In this document: positions 57,901 to 63,767 of the stretch, piece by piece | Layout: every line of letters begins with the position of its first letter | Numbering within the stretch: the first letter of the stretch is position 1 | Notes under the pieces: model-generated | What the model saw: only the letters and a program-made list of their open reading frames with translations | Database searches by the model: none | What the model was told of the DNA's origin: nothing | Assembly: GCA_902702965.1 (NCBI GenBank) | Contig: CACRXP010000619.1 | Span: 157,591 to 221,590 of the forward strand | Length of the DNA stretch: 64,000 nt | From: Spirometra erinaceieuropaei | Lineage: Eukaryota > Platyhelminthes > Cestoda > Diphyllobothriidea > Diphyllobothriidae | Reading direction: 5' to 3' | Program-made: the position numbers and the translations under genes

Positions 57901-60675
57901 TTTCTGCTCTTCGCTCCCATCCGCTCTCACCTCGCTTGTGTTTTTAAAATGAACTTTAATTTGTCTTACTAATCACTGATAGATTTGACTGACCTGGCAA
58001 GGATTTTCCAAAAGTAAGAGCATGCAGGTCAAGCAGTTGTCTAAATACTTTCACTTTTGCATTTCGTGTTTTCAACTGGAAAAGACGCAACATACTCGAA
58101 GACTGATGCGGAAATCGGTGAAGCGGAAAGATGAAAACAAAACATGGTGACATTTCAGTAGCAATTTCATTAAAACAGGGTAGCGTTACGCGTTATTGAT
58201 AGGTGATGTTAACTGAAGTTAATAAATGTAACCCAAATCGGTAACTGCATAGAGAAGGACACCGCCTTACTGTCGGTAGACTGTGGATCGTGTCATACGT
58301 GATTGATGATAAGGGAAGTTTTACGGGTGTGGGGCAGCACACTAGACAGTGAGCTGACGAAATGCAGGAAAACATAGAAACTATTTGGATTTCTCCTGCA
58401 AAACCCATCGCACGCTTTCGTAAGACAACGAAAATGAGCGCGGTTATTAAAAATAAACAAAAGTTAAACTTAAAAAAATCAAGGAGTTTGAATGATGGTT
58501 TGTAGTCATGGCAAGCGAATGTTATTGACAGTGAAATGTCTGTGAAGTGTGATTGAGTGCCGGGATAACAGCCTATATAAAGTGATCCACGGTCTGCCGC
58601 CAGTTATGTGCGGTCCTTCTCCATATCTTTGCCCCCAAATCAAAGGAAGTTTCAATGATGATGAGTTTTTATACGGTGGATGTGCTAACTCATGAAATGG
58701 CAGCCGAAATTCTGAAATGCATTTTCGACCGGAAAAGACAACTTAGGTATTGTTTTAATATTGACTACCGTGCCGCATAGTCCAACGATTTCTCAATTAC
58801 TTCAGAATGCTGACTTTCGAGTGAACTTATTTTGGGCCGCCTGCAAAACCCACACTGTAAAAAATAACTACTTGGGTAGAATGAATTTTTTACATTCGTT
58901 CTCAATGCCCTTATAAATTTTAAATACATTTCATAGAAAAAATGCATGAAAATATCCATTCCTTTACTCGGTTGGTAGAAAATTACGTCTTCTTTAAATT
59001 TTAAACTTGAATAAATGGTAATTTTCGTTTTTAGAGGTTTCTGAAGGCTGTCAAGTGACCATTATTAAAATCTCGTGTATCTGCATTTACTAATGTTGCT
59101 TGTAAAGTTTACAACGTGGCTCAAATCCACTGCTAAAATTTTATGAACGCCTCATGGTCTCCTCTTAGTACCATAAATATATGCATGGCTGTCCGTGCGC
59201 GGATAATATGCAGGTTGGAGTTTTAAAACCTTGAATTCCATTGTAATAGCATGTCGAGTTCAAAATTATTCGGGAAGTGTAAAAGTGTTTTTAAACCGAT
59301 TAATACCCTTTATTCTGGTACATAATTTGGAAAAGACGTATTTTTCTACTAATTAAGTAACAAAATCGATTTTTTGCATTTTTCTATGTAATATATCTTA
59401 ATCTAGAAAACCATCGACAATTTATGAGAAACATTAATGCTACATAAGTAATCAAATTTTGCAAAGTCTGGTTTTTGGAGGCGGCCGAAATGAAGTCCAT
59501 TCAAAAACCAACATCTTGGGATAAGTGAAATGTCATAAGATTATGCTGCATGGTTTTTAATTTTACTGCGTTTTGAGTCGTAAATACATTTCAGAATTTC
59601 CGCCACCGTTTCATGCATAAGCACATCTAGTCTACACTGGTTATGTTATATAGGACAACGTTTGAGGCAGAAGGCCCTTTACGATGAAAACAGTTCACCG
59701 CAATAAGTGTTGACGGTTCGGGCACCCTGGACGAAAAACGTCCAGAGTTCACCTCACGAAGTGCTACGTAAAAGACACGTGAATTAGCTCATTAATGAGG
59801 TAGACGTCCGTGGCATAAAATACACTCAATCCTTCCCTACTTTCCCGGGGCCGGAGACAAGACAGTGGCCGAAGAACAGGAGGCGGACTCAAAGGGCAAA
59901 GCCAGATGACGCCTGTTACACACCACACAATGTATCAGGCTTTTACAAAGAGAGAACCGACTCGGAGCTAAAGTGCTTGAGGCTGCCATAAAGGCCACGT
60001 TCGGAAGCAGGTATTTAACTTGACTCTCAGTCTTTGAGTCAGCCTCTCCACACACACACCCCTAGGGTTTAGTTGCCGTTTCATTTGAAAACCGCCTGGA
60101 CCGATAATTATAACGTACCATCATAGATTCTAACATATTGGATTTATTTTGGTGATTAATTTGCTAGTGTATTGTGGAGATAACCTACGCAGTGTCGTTC
60201 TCATCCCTTCTGTACGACATCTATTACAGGAATCTGGCGCAGTGATGGAGATAATTAAACAGCCGGCCTGAACGTGTTACGCATGAACTGGGTATCATTT
60301 CATGCATCAAAAGCAATTAATGTCAGCGCTAACACAAAAATATGCTCGATTAGGAAATTGTCTGACAGCACTCGATGAGTTAAAATTAGGCAAGACCCAG
60401 TAGCACTAAAGTACCAGCATGCGAAACAAAGTTGTTTTTACAATGTGTACTTTAAAATGCGTCAATATCATGATTTTCCACAATAACAGCAGTCGTGATG
60501 CTTGTAGTAAAAATGCAAAGTGCGAGAATAGCCGCGGATATTTTCCATATGCTTCTTACTGCAGGGACGCTGAATAATGATGGCGTTTGTACGGCTGACG
60601 AACTGGGACATCTAATCCGAGCGTTATGGCCGCATGGTGGCGTCTTGGTGCTTGCAAGAGTTTTTCGGGGGACAG
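12838..60675 (+). CDS. Partial ten-exon host gene, product not recognised
   Basis: Ten open segments chain in frame: 12838-12906, 13134-13220, 13570-13654, 14725-14965, 16870-16909, 19173-19583, 31677-31764, 47222-47559, 52990-53415 and 60565-60675. All nine inferred introns are GT-AG, and split-codon phases agree at every junction (1/2, 1/2, 2/1, 0/0, 1/2, 1/2, 2/1, 1/2, 1/2). The joined frame gives about 631 residues without a stop. Exons 6 and 9 are clearly more GC-rich than their introns. Introns are 227, 349, 1070, 1904, 2263, 12093, 15457, 5430 and 7149 bp. The protein has many short alternating hydrophobic segments typical of beta-sandwiches and no signal peptide, membrane helix or catalytic motif that I can see. 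A large trafficking scaffold (TRAPP-type subunit) crossed my mind, but this is a guess. The start codon and true 3' end are not established. Confidence 0.75.
13134..13220 (+). CDS. Host gene exon 2
   Basis: An acceptor ending ttttttag leads into a frame encoding VFWCNQIPLYWFEELKLES and more. The donor is gtgggt. The split glycine codon from exon 1 (G+GG) is restored. The other two frames contain stops, so the phase match is informative. The segment is aromatic-rich and acidic, with no recognised motif. Confidence 0.75.
13570..13654 (+). CDS. Host gene exon 3
   Basis: An acceptor ending atttcag and the donor gtaagc bound 85 bp encoding DSPFSWSQKGRQLCVITK and more. The incoming codon is again G+GG. 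The outgoing TT joins T of exon 4 to give phenylalanine. Only this frame is open across the exon. The small intron spacing (349 bp, then 1070 bp) fits exons 1-4 forming one compact cluster. Confidence 0.72.
14725..14965 (+). CDS. Host gene exon 4
   Basis: This 241-bp exon runs from acceptor ttttcag to donor gtaagt, which is near-consensus. It encodes 80 residues including VVEVEFRISVKVPPTEK, then a predicted strand LICSPRVHLKLRW and a polar stretch ending NIFVYD. The alternation of hydrophobic and polar residues suggests beta structure. It ends exactly between codons (phase 0), as exon 5 requires. Its base composition is more balanced than the AT-rich sequence on both sides. Confidence 0.85.
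15922..15953 (+). repeat. TCC trinucleotide microsatellite
   Basis: About ten perfect TCC units in the intron between exons 4 and 5. The rest of that 1.9-kb intron shows no recognised element. Confidence 0.95.
16870..16909 (+). CDS. Host gene exon 5 (40-bp micro-exon)
   Basis: A short exon lies between acceptor gcattttag and donor gtaagc and encodes IIQLRNFGERQMT plus one base. It is accepted because exon 4 leaves phase 0 and exon 6 needs two bases on its 5' side. Joining 4 directly to 6 would break the frame, and this segment repairs it. Its small size makes it the least certain internal exon of the early cluster. Confidence 0.6.
17170..17420 (-). mobile_element. tRNA-SINE with the best-preserved hammerhead-like core
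   Basis: Read on the minus strand, the A-box (gatggcttagtggttag) and B-box (cgggatcaaacccc) are followed by a fold at 17262-17308. The order is helix I strand, CTGATGA (17294-17300), a hairpin with one mismatch, GAAA (17276-17279), a short helix III, a U at the cleavage position, and CCAGTC. All invariant core bases are present. Helix I has one mismatch. It lies in the intron between exons 5 and 6. Confidence 0.8.
17640..18010 (+). mobile_element. Two SINE tail fragments
   Basis: At 17654-17695 the plus strand carries ggctgg, cagacca, the hairpin cggcttataagcca and gaaa, matching the SINE 3' fold without a tRNA head. At about 17930-18000 a second, more diverged piece (ggctgactgttgatgcctag, then taagccggaaa) follows. 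The sequence between them is unassigned. Confidence 0.5.
18011..19172. other. Intronic sequence before exon 6
   Basis: Mostly unassigned. The part 18670-18790 is related to 63090-63200 (shared order gaggtct...tgacacat...ccccga), which suggests an old dispersed repeat. A 76-codon open frame at 18418-18648 shows no recognisable motif. Confidence 0.4.
19173..19583 (+). CDS. Host gene exon 6
   Basis: This 411-bp exon has strong acceptor ggcttttcag and donor gtgagt and encodes 136 residues. It starts SSVWLEVELVYLPLGLPD, continues through a leucine-rich, probably helical stretch (ETLGLLEQLMERPQSGPYL), and ends in a Gly/Ser/Thr-rich linker followed by DEEKAFAGLFPL. It is strikingly GC-rich compared with its surroundings. 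Because of that composition two other frames are also open by chance. The chosen one is the only frame compatible with both neighbours. Confidence 0.85.
19584..20810. other. Start of the 12-kb intron, nothing recognised
   Basis: No coding or repeat structure that I can defend between exon 6 and the ribozyme candidate at 20.8 kb. Confidence 0.4.
20815..20859 (-). ncRNA. Hammerhead ribozyme candidate (type I)
   Basis: On the minus strand, helix I 5' strand GACGTA (20854-20859) is followed by CTGATGA (20847-20853). Then comes a stem CGGT/ACCG with loop AACG, flanked by one U-U mismatch, and then GAAA (20829-20832). A two-bp helix III with loop AGCU leads to the cleavage triplet GUC, and TGCGTC (20815-20820) pairs six bp with GACGTA. 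All conserved hammerhead core positions are met. The U-U at the base of stem II is unusual, since a G-C is normal there. Cleavage would fall between 20821 and 20820. It is in no element that I recognise. Confidence 0.65.
21010..21745. mobile_element. Truncated fold-back element copy
   Basis: Sequence at 21035-21110 (ccatatatattttataat, then ttcttgcttatactctc) matches the inner left arm of the fold-back family, and 21470-21745 the right arm (aatttataaatgcgtcgaaa ... ccagaatttcagctaacgc). The outer left end is missing and the centre is diverged. Confidence 0.5.
22395..22912 (+). other. Unassigned open frames with a coding look
   Basis: A first frame (SVLEVSLPVDSFDSYGETQ, ending KSKIR) stops at about 22550. 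A second frame of 96 codons (22622-22912) contains KKEPPWEEVAQWLKSQKFEM and a basic, Ser/Thr-rich C-terminus. Their phases do not connect to exon 6 or 7 of the host gene. They may be ORF remnants of a retroelement such as the LINE that follows. I do not recognise a family. Confidence 0.3.
22913..23890. other. Intronic sequence, nothing recognised
   Basis: No supported feature. Several short frames are open by chance. Confidence 0.4.
23900..25990 (+). pseudogene. CR1-like LINE, reverse transcriptase pseudogene
   Basis: Broken plus-strand frames read in order: NPKLLYSYLRRDTKKRHQIP and DKAAYFSQFLKSV (pre-RT linker); NYRSISLTCILCKVMERIIK, then QHGFRKGTICTTNLLQS and AFIDFQKAFNTLP (RT fingers and motif A); SGLPQGSVLGHIILLIYVND (motif B); and FVDVIKI where FADDIKI is expected (motif C). 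The C-terminal part GKCSILRSG, QRNLGVLTTSSLKPS and AIKRAFMGFDEDAF continues to about 25520. At least four stops or frameshifts and loss of a catalytic Asp show it is dead. Only the end of the endonuclease is hinted at before 24060. Confidence 0.85.
26725..27671. other. Assembly gap (947 N)
   Basis: Unresolved bases. The sequence immediately right of the gap is the terminus of a fold-back element, so the gap probably covers the rest of that copy. Confidence 1.
27672..27745. mobile_element. Right terminus of a fold-back element cut by the gap
   Basis: The stretch contains cgcatttcaggatgtcggtt followed by aacatttcatgagttagc. This matches the right end of the 45.3 and 50.1 kb subfamily. Confidence 0.65.
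28160..28515 (-). pseudogene. PLE GIY-YIG endonuclease domain
   Basis: The minus strand reads CTYGAGYIGRASRRISTNIR, EHLPA, a stop, then GEIKSIHSSTLAHMVDSVQR, LDPNEAVRVNCRVPHNYLKR and LLATAEATAIRLPDAG. The GAGYIG motif and following RxSRR are those of the GIY-YIG tail of a second PLE lineage, distinct from the CNYVGE type at 2.0 and 54 kb. One internal stop breaks it. The flanks 27746-28160 are unassigned. Confidence 0.8.
28516..29628. other. Intronic sequence with a TA microsatellite
   Basis: An AT dinucleotide run lies at 29241-29261. At about 28952-28985 the string gtagctaagctagttagagc resembles a tRNA A-box, but no convincing B-box follows, so I do not call a SINE. Confidence 0.4.
29629..30561. 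mobile_element. Fold-back element copy
   Basis: The left end is TA-cagtcagtaaatgatc, and the right end gatcgtcaaggactg is its inverted form. The inner arms at 29650-29830 and 30370-30540 align with the family. About 930 bp, diverged, non-coding. Confidence 0.65.
30562..31676. other. Intronic sequence before exon 7
   Basis: No element or exon recognised. A 61-codon frame at 31172-31357 has no motif and no usable splice context. Confidence 0.4.
31677..31764 (+). CDS. Host gene exon 7
   Basis: The exon is an 88-bp segment between acceptor catttcag and donor gtaaga. It encodes NLGESFYGTTLQTLCRVKK then MVATNVRNF. It takes one base from exon 6 and leaves two for exon 8, which is exactly what is needed to link those well-supported exons. 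An alternative acceptor 28 bp upstream (cttgcag) is in the same frame and would add nine residues. It sits alone between introns of 12.1 and 15.5 kb. Confidence 0.65.
32340..32900. repeat. Dispersed GC-rich repeat, shared with 56 kb
   Basis: The stretch from about 32570 (cagcagggtgagagcagaga, then ctccttctccctcgcctgg and gcgtcaaat) aligns with 55975-56165 (cagcagggtaagagtaggga, ctccccctacccaactgg, gcgtcaaca). Both are plus strand. The left part 32340-32560 has no partner in the window. Nature unknown; possibly a retroelement flank. Confidence 0.6.
33274..34682 (+). pseudogene. PLE with YVDD reverse transcriptase and GIY-YIG tail
   Basis: Read across several frames: RYVDDIFCLADGTTDIDDLV with intact YVDD at about 33455; SLKFTVESEANNEIAFFNVL; a frameshift near 33660; VRRICSPEAIRAELQQLRNR; YPDRFIIRNIGER; then CIYSFTCSCGAGFTSR at about 34060 for the GIY-YIG start. 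A fragment ending VAIRLVNPVLCCQQTL follows at about 34360. Upstream RT motifs are missing, so the copy is 5'-truncated. Inverted copies of cttggcaaacacgtgt lie at 33274-33290 and 34664-34680 and appear to mark its limits. Confidence 0.85.
34690..36814. other. Intronic sequence, nothing recognised
   Basis: A 122-codon minus-strand frame (34761-35129) is the longest opening but has no motif, no bounding splice sites that I can pair, and no homologous segment elsewhere in the window. The rest is AT-rich and unassigned. Confidence 0.35.
36816..37230. mobile_element. Inverted-repeat unit carrying a CCCTAA-like array
   Basis: The left end (36816-36855, with gtcggatgtggttcggtag) is roughly repeated in inverted form at 37187-37225 (caaaccacatcctaccgac). 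Between them, 37015-37165 holds many ccctaa, cccctaac and taaccc units with errors. The unit is about 415 bp and non-coding, and looks like a small transposable unit that contains telomere-like repeat. Confidence 0.65.
37231..39005. other. AT-rich intronic sequence
   Basis: No supported gene or repeat. Confidence 0.4.
39006..39982. mobile_element. Fold-back element, complete copy
   Basis: Left terminus gcgtgaccgatctcatgaaa and right terminus catgtgatcggtcacacact are inverted, and the right one is followed by TA. Long inner arms are inverted as well (ggccttatactttc... at 39240; complementary order near 39730-39830). The centre of about 250 bp is unique and non-coding. About 975 bp. Confidence 0.8.
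39983..43140. other. Intronic sequence with one ribozyme-like site
   Basis: No exon is supported. At 41013-41085 the order CTGATGA, GCCG...CGGC stem, GAAA, and matching outer stem resembles a hammerhead with a G at the cleavage position; see findings. The remaining sequence is unassigned. Confidence 0.35.
43141..44140 (+). pseudogene. PLE 3' half, RT end and GIY-YIG tail
   Basis: The plus strand reads RVRRICTPDRLNNKLATIRN, TAERKELFLRLPSFGASGEQ, then in another frame CRGGRYIGRTIRRLSRRTRE, SIFSAIVTHLADSGHPVGVN and QAFRVIYKVSARQFKFLR. The RYIGRT segment is the YIG half of the endonuclease motif. Several stops and frameshifts. It belongs to the same broad lineage as the 28.2 and 33.3 kb elements. 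Confidence 0.8.
44400..44660 (-). mobile_element. tRNA-derived SINE copy
   Basis: On the minus strand a tRNA-like head (catgtctcagtggtaaggag; B-box gagagatcgagcttc) is followed by the family body with ggctgg, ctgacgc, a hairpin and gaag at 44447-44491. The hammerhead-like core is mutated at two invariant positions. The 5' flank (gagagctcccgattgc, cgagtgagttcc) matches the 50.9 kb copy. Confidence 0.75.
44661..45282. other. Intronic sequence, nothing recognised
   Basis: No feature supported. Confidence 0.4.
45283..46275. mobile_element. Fold-back element, complete copy
   Basis: Left end TA-cagtacgtgggctaactc and right end gagttagcgcacctac are inverted. Long inner arms (45470-45600 against 45960-46110) are inverted too. 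This copy belongs to the gctaactc subfamily. No coding frame. About 990 bp. Confidence 0.8.
46276..47221. other. Intronic sequence before exon 8
   Basis: No feature recognised apart from the long T tract of the exon 8 acceptor. Confidence 0.4.
47222..47559 (+). CDS. Host gene exon 8
   Basis: A long polypyrimidine tract (ttttttttcag) precedes this 338-bp exon. The donor is gtagga. It encodes LNILTVDQRTPITIHFTVDV, then a basic region KWPAKLFSFSRRPNW, and ends DIMLLEISEQ. The beta-strand-like opening and basic middle resemble a folded domain edge, but no family is recognised. A second open frame in the first half is a composition shadow. The phase to exon 9 matches. Confidence 0.82.
47623..48576. 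mobile_element. Inverted-repeat element just after exon 8
   Basis: A perfect 18-bp inverted repeat, atggtagttggtagccct at 47623-47640 and its complement at 48559-48576, brackets about 918 bp. The element begins only about 60 bp past the exon 8 donor. The interior has no recognisable transposase. Possibly a non-autonomous DNA transposon; class unknown. Confidence 0.55.
48600..49990. mobile_element. Fold-back element split by an insertion
   Basis: The outer left arm runs from about 48640 to 48815 (ggatgccaactttagaatac, then gcgaatatattttgacg). The inner left arm and centre resume at about 49405 (tatattttacataaac, then ttggtagcaaatgacgtct) and the right arm continues to about 49985. The intervening ~590 bp (48816-49405) is foreign to the family and contains two related segments (around 48880 and 49140). 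Confidence 0.6.
50075..50790. mobile_element. Fold-back element truncated by a SINE
   Basis: The left end TA-cggtaggtaggcttacgc, left arm and centre match the family up to about 50775, where the tail of the minus-strand SINE begins. The right arm is absent. Confidence 0.7.
50790..51060 (-). mobile_element. tRNA-derived SINE copy
   Basis: On the minus strand the A-box (gtgacccggtgggtagagg, 50935-50953) and B-box (gagttcgaggctc, ~50897-50909) are followed by the body with ggctgg, cctacga, the perfect stem cggct/agccg with loop AATA, gaaa and tggccattccagtc (50823-50867). Helix I, II and III can all form, but the CUGA core is mutated. It terminates the fold-back copy on its left. Confidence 0.8.
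51127..52106. mobile_element. Fold-back element, best complete copy
   Basis: The left end reads TA-cagtgagtgaccgatctc, and the right end gagatcggtcacccactc-TA is its inverted form. About 65 bp of the termini align with few changes. The inner arms extend the inversion to roughly 350-400 bp per side (catgcatttttcccattg at 51318 against caatgggaaa order near 51880). The ~250-bp centre is single-copy and non-coding. The TA flanks and CAGT start recall Tc1/mariner-type ends, an inference. Confidence 0.85.
52107..52989. other. Intronic sequence before exon 9
   Basis: A 69-codon frame (52388-52597) begins with a hydrophobic stretch, but no family or splice context supports it. Nothing else recognised. 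Confidence 0.35.
52990..53415 (+). CDS. Host gene exon 9
   Basis: This 426-bp exon lies between acceptor gattttgcag and donor gtaagc. It encodes 141 residues beginning LTDLEASWAQLSLLSEGIR, followed by a proline-rich stretch (SPRYPNLLTPPTQSSP) and a closing segment SLEVVAVDLAGHCLISSW. It is GC-rich against an AT-rich background. The incoming split glycine codon (G+GC) joins exon 8 cleanly. Confidence 0.82.
53690..54880 (-). pseudogene. PLE with reverse transcriptase and GIY-YIG tail
   Basis: Minus-strand order: YKQITGNPMCSTLSGLIAKV (RT motif normally KGTPMGSPLSG); then CYVNDISVVVKTAEIERLKE with YVND instead of the catalytic YVDD; PDIQFVIESETNNQLPFLDV; a run to about 54250; then the GIY-YIG tail in 54150-53900 (CNYAGESG, GHTFDLQRATIL, NRHLELPAAYKIL); and the 3' flank at 53690-53880. 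The tail and flank are the inverted relative of 2031-2560. Frameshifts and the lost Asp show it is inactive. Confidence 0.85.
55254..55312 (-). ncRNA. Decayed hammerhead in the inverted flank
   Basis: The minus-strand copy of the same motif has CGGATGA in place of CTGATGA and GAGA in place of GAAA, while the surrounding sequence (aggctaataaaactc) is conserved. It should not cleave. Confidence 0.65.
55861..55916 (+). ncRNA. Hammerhead ribozyme in a PLE flank
   Basis: Order on the plus strand: GCTTT and GCCT (55861-55869), CTGATGA (55870-55876), one extra A, stem GGGTTC/GAATCC with loop GAAGAG, GAAA (55896-55899), UGUC with a minimal helix III, then AGGC pairing with GCCT, a TAAT bulge, and AAAGC pairing with GCTTT. 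Hammerheads of this minimal-helix-III type are known from Penelope-like elements. The extra A after the core could weaken activity. Predicted cleavage is after C55903. Confidence 0.75.
55965..56175. repeat. Dispersed GC-rich repeat, partner of 32.6 kb
   Basis: It starts right after the PLE flank and aligns with about 32565-32770, including cagcagggtaagag and the ggcgtcaa segment. The conserved link to the PLE flank suggests that it may be part of that element. Confidence 0.55.
56176..57195. other. Unassigned, with one 70-codon frame
   Basis: A frame at 56996-57208 encodes SEEWQKLDSLRASWASMK and DPILVGDGSGWFATLHRLLF. It looks like real protein but its phase does not fit exon 9, and no good donor follows. 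It may be the start of the PLE fragment on its right or a host exon of another transcript. The rest is unassigned. Confidence 0.35.
57196..57790 (+). pseudogene. PLE RT end and GIY-YIG fragment
   Basis: Plus-strand broken frames: NFAGRPEQPPTPAAEKKTLF at about 57350; then FCGTGYISRTSRRLPK at about 57580 and REHLPAWLGKDEIRSIISA. GTGYISRTSRR corresponds to GAGYIGRTSRR with the YIG glycine changed to Ser. Multiple frameshifts. Related to the 28.2 and 43.1 kb lineage. Confidence 0.8.
57791..58671. other. Intronic sequence, nothing recognised
   Basis: No feature supported. Confidence 0.4.
58672..59634. mobile_element. Fold-back element, complete copy
   Basis: Left end TA-cggtggatgtgctaactc; right end gcataagcacatctagtc-TA, inverted. 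The terminal 60 bp contain gaaattctgaaatgcatttt on the left and its complement on the right. Inner arms and centre match the family. About 960 bp. Confidence 0.8.
59635..60564. other. Intronic sequence before exon 10
   Basis: No feature recognised. Confidence 0.4.
60565..60675 (+). CDS. Host gene exon 10
   Basis: This 111-bp exon has a good acceptor (cttcttactgcag) and donor ACAG/gtacct. It encodes TLNNDGVCTADELGHLIRAL then WPHGGVLVLARVFRGT. The NNDG...ADEL phrase superficially recalls an EF-hand loop, but spacing and ligands do not fit a functional one. The phase matches exon 9 (1 base + 2 bases) and it leaves phase 1, so the gene continues. Confidence 0.6.
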
Positions 60676-63335
60676 GTACCTAGCACAAAATGCAACTACG
60701 TAGGTAGAGTATGTGGTAGTTTCATTAAATTTGGATTTACTCACACATTTAATCGCAAAACTCGCAAAGGTTCGGCCCTCCCCTATACTGATTTTATAGA
60801 AGACTGCAGCTTTTCGCGTGTACTTTAGAGAGGTGAGCAATTTGGCCAGGAAAAAAATGCAGTTATTATTCAACGTATTTGGCCTCCTACCAAATGTTTC
60901 ATTAAAGTCGCTCATAAAACGCGCAGTATGATGCCGTATCGCCTGTAATCTCCTCTTAACGCTCGTCGGCCCACGTATAATTTTATGGGAAATTGCGTAG
61001 GGAAAAGTACATGCGTTTTTTCAAAAGTTAACAGCAGATTAAAACTTAGATTTGGACTGCGCAGCTACTTGTCACCTTCTGAAAACACGAGAATATACGT
61101 AATTTCCCATAAAATGTCCATGAGACCAGACGTTGAAAAATCAGTTCTGTGAATTGCGTACGTGGTTTAAGCACCATAGGAGACAGTTGAGACAGACTGC
61201 TTTACCCAAGTCTGGAAGAGTGTGATTTTTAATGGTAAAATACTACCGTGTATGGATTAATTTTGGATTGGACTTTGCAATTATCAACTTAGCAACTTCG
61301 CAAAAATACTTCAGCATCTAAAAACGCCCCAAAACAATTCAACGGTTTATTCAGCCATTTCCAAGTCCTATCTTAGTGGTTGTCCTAATTGCTGCAACAC
61401 TCTCATAAGAGACAATGTGAGTCCTGTTATTATTTCTAAAAGATAGAGAACAATGGGTACTAACGATCACTCTGACTCCAATTGCGCTAGTATCACTCAC
61501 CACTACTCTAATAATCTCAGAGAGTTCATATGAGCTCAGAGCTGTAAAGGGGCATGCAAGTACTGGTAGGTGTTGGTGTCGATTAATTATTAAAACAAGG
61601 CTATAGAGTGGGAGAATAAACTCTCCCAACCGCCAATTGTTTGCGTCCGTCATTGTTGAGGTGAAGTCGTCTCCAACTGCCCGCGGATGTGCCCCTTTCG
61701 TTCAACCATTGAGCACATACTTGCTCCTTTTATTATTGTCGTTGATCAGTACTTAAGTTGGACTGAAACGAAACGCAATAACCGACTTTCAAAACGTAGC
61801 GGAACCTTAAATCGCTAAGGGATGGAGGAGGGGAACGGAGACGGTCGGATTGACGTCGGTGTGACGTCGTCCATCAAGAGACCTGTCCAATTCCTCCTGA
61901 CGTCCATAGTCTGGGTGAGAAATGACAAGAAAGTAATCTGAGGACCACCTGCAGACATTGGGTACGAATTGTTTTTCTATTAAAGTTAACAAAAGCGTGG
62001 GTTAAGGTGTGGAAGATGGATGTTCTGCCAGTTAATGACTGCATAACGTCCGACAGATTTAAGCAGAACGTTTTGGAGTTAGAGCTACGGACGCAGTGCG
62101 ATGTTGGCAGACTGAATTCGCAGAAGAAAGCAAGTTCAGAAAACATTCTTTCAAAATGAGACTCGCTAACAAAAACAGTTAATAAGTTCTTTCAACCTTG
62201 GTATGCTTTTACGTGAATATATACGCAGAAAAACTGGATTTTGCTATTACTTTTGCTAGTGATAACATTGAAAAATATCCTATATGATTTTTCATTCCTC
62301 ACGTCTTGCTTCTTAATATCCTTATGCATGTGTGCCTTCAGATATTACCGAACTACCCCAGCAAAATACCATTGCAAATGAGTATACTGTTTTTGGCCGC
62401 TTGATAGTGGAGGTGGTAGTGCTGATTTTCAGTGGTGTACCATGCCTAAAGCCAAATATAAATCAACGACTAAGAGAATTATAGTAAAACTTATGATATT
62501 CGTGTATTTACATTGATTTTCGATAATAATGCCACCAAACTGATTACTTACCAATGCACACGAATAAGCTAACGGGGACCTTTCAAAAAACGCTGGCCGA
62601 TTCCAGGAACAAGCGTCTATTTTTGAAAAATTAGCACCTTATGTGCTAAAACTGGTCCAGGATTGACCCCTGAACATCTGCGCATCTCGGCCATTGGCGG
62701 ACAAGATCATTTGTGTCATTTTGATAAAAACTCACTGGCTTTGATTCAAGAAATCTTCGAATCCAGTTTCCATCTTAGTTTTGTTCTTGAAAGTTTTGAT
62801 AAAAAAAAATTGTCCAGATGCTTGCAAAAGTGACAACGGTATGGTTTATGGCCGGGATTACTTATTACGAGGATCATCTGTGTTGAAAAAAGATCCAAAC
62901 AACAAAACACTTTGTTGTATCACAAATATGTGTACAGCGCATTATCACCAATTAAATGCGGACACTGTTTTTGCCATTTAAGGATAAAAACAACAGCTTT
63001 AATGCCCCTTTGCAGACATTGTCAAAAACGCATCACATTGTCGTAATTTTTACTCCGATGATTACCTCATGAAATCTTAGATACCTTCCCGCAACAGCCA
63101 CTACGAGGTCTCTTTATATTTTTCTCTGACACACCCGTTATTTTCTTTTAGCACTATTATTCCCCCGAGTAAATAACTCCGACCATAAACCGTACCCTCG
63201 TTTTGGGTGTGAGATCGGTTAAATATAGGGGATGTGGCAAAATCTCCAATTCTAAGTCAAAGTAGTATGTCCATACGTTGTCATAGAACAGAATTGGATT
63301 ACGGCGATTCAGTTGTTCAGTCTTATCGTTTCTAA
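60676..63335. other. Right-hand sequence, mostly unassigned
   Basis: Apart from the tentative terminal exon at 62342, I see no supported gene. Minus-strand frames of 90-119 codons at 60556-60915, 61351-61653 and 61874-62146 lack motifs and splice partners. The part 63090-63200 is the relative of 18670-18790. Confidence 0.35.
62342..62484 (+). CDS. Possible terminal exon of the host gene
   Basis: A strong acceptor (tgtgtgccttcag) opens a frame in the phase left by exon 10. It encodes DITELPQQNTIANEYTVF and continues to a TAG at 62482-62484. If real it would end the protein. Internal GT sites could instead cut the exon shorter. I see no clear polyadenylation signal close by, and support rests on the acceptor and phase only. 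Confidence 0.3.
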
Positions 63336-63764
63336 TTGAGTATGCATTTCTTGGAGTGGCTTGCTGTAAACCACTTCTCTGATATCTTCATTAACCGCGA
63401 ACAAGCTGTTATGGACAAAACTAATAGTAGACCACCTGAATGTCACCATGAACTTCTGTTAATTCAGCTTCGGTTACGGGAAATTTTCGGTGACTGCGTC
63501 ACGGGTTTGACATTGCCCTGATTGCCTCCAGTTATCATAAAGGATCCACTTTTCCTTATACGTCATTACTTGATCAGCAAATGGACCATTACTGTTTTGC
63601 AAAGAACGCACCGGATGCGTTACAAGACGCCGAACTCTTTGATTTTCGTTAACCTCATGTGGGACTCACTTATCGCGCTTTTTAGTCTGACGATTTGCAT
63701 CAAGCTATCAATCACCCTTACGATGCTGACAACAGATACCTCAGACAGTTATTTGGCACTCTGA
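63336..63764 (+). other. Open frame with a single stop
   Basis: Two frames of 61 and 80 codons are in the same register, divided only by a TGA at 63519. Phrases include FLEWLAVNHFSDIFINREQA and KDPLFLIRHYLISKWTITVL. No family recognised and no splice evidence. Could be a pseudogene or chance. Confidence 0.2.
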
Positions 63765-63767
63765 CGT

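Noticed and set aside
60565..60675. EF-hand call for exon 10
   Set aside because: The loop lacks the 12-residue ligand spacing, so the resemblance is superficial.
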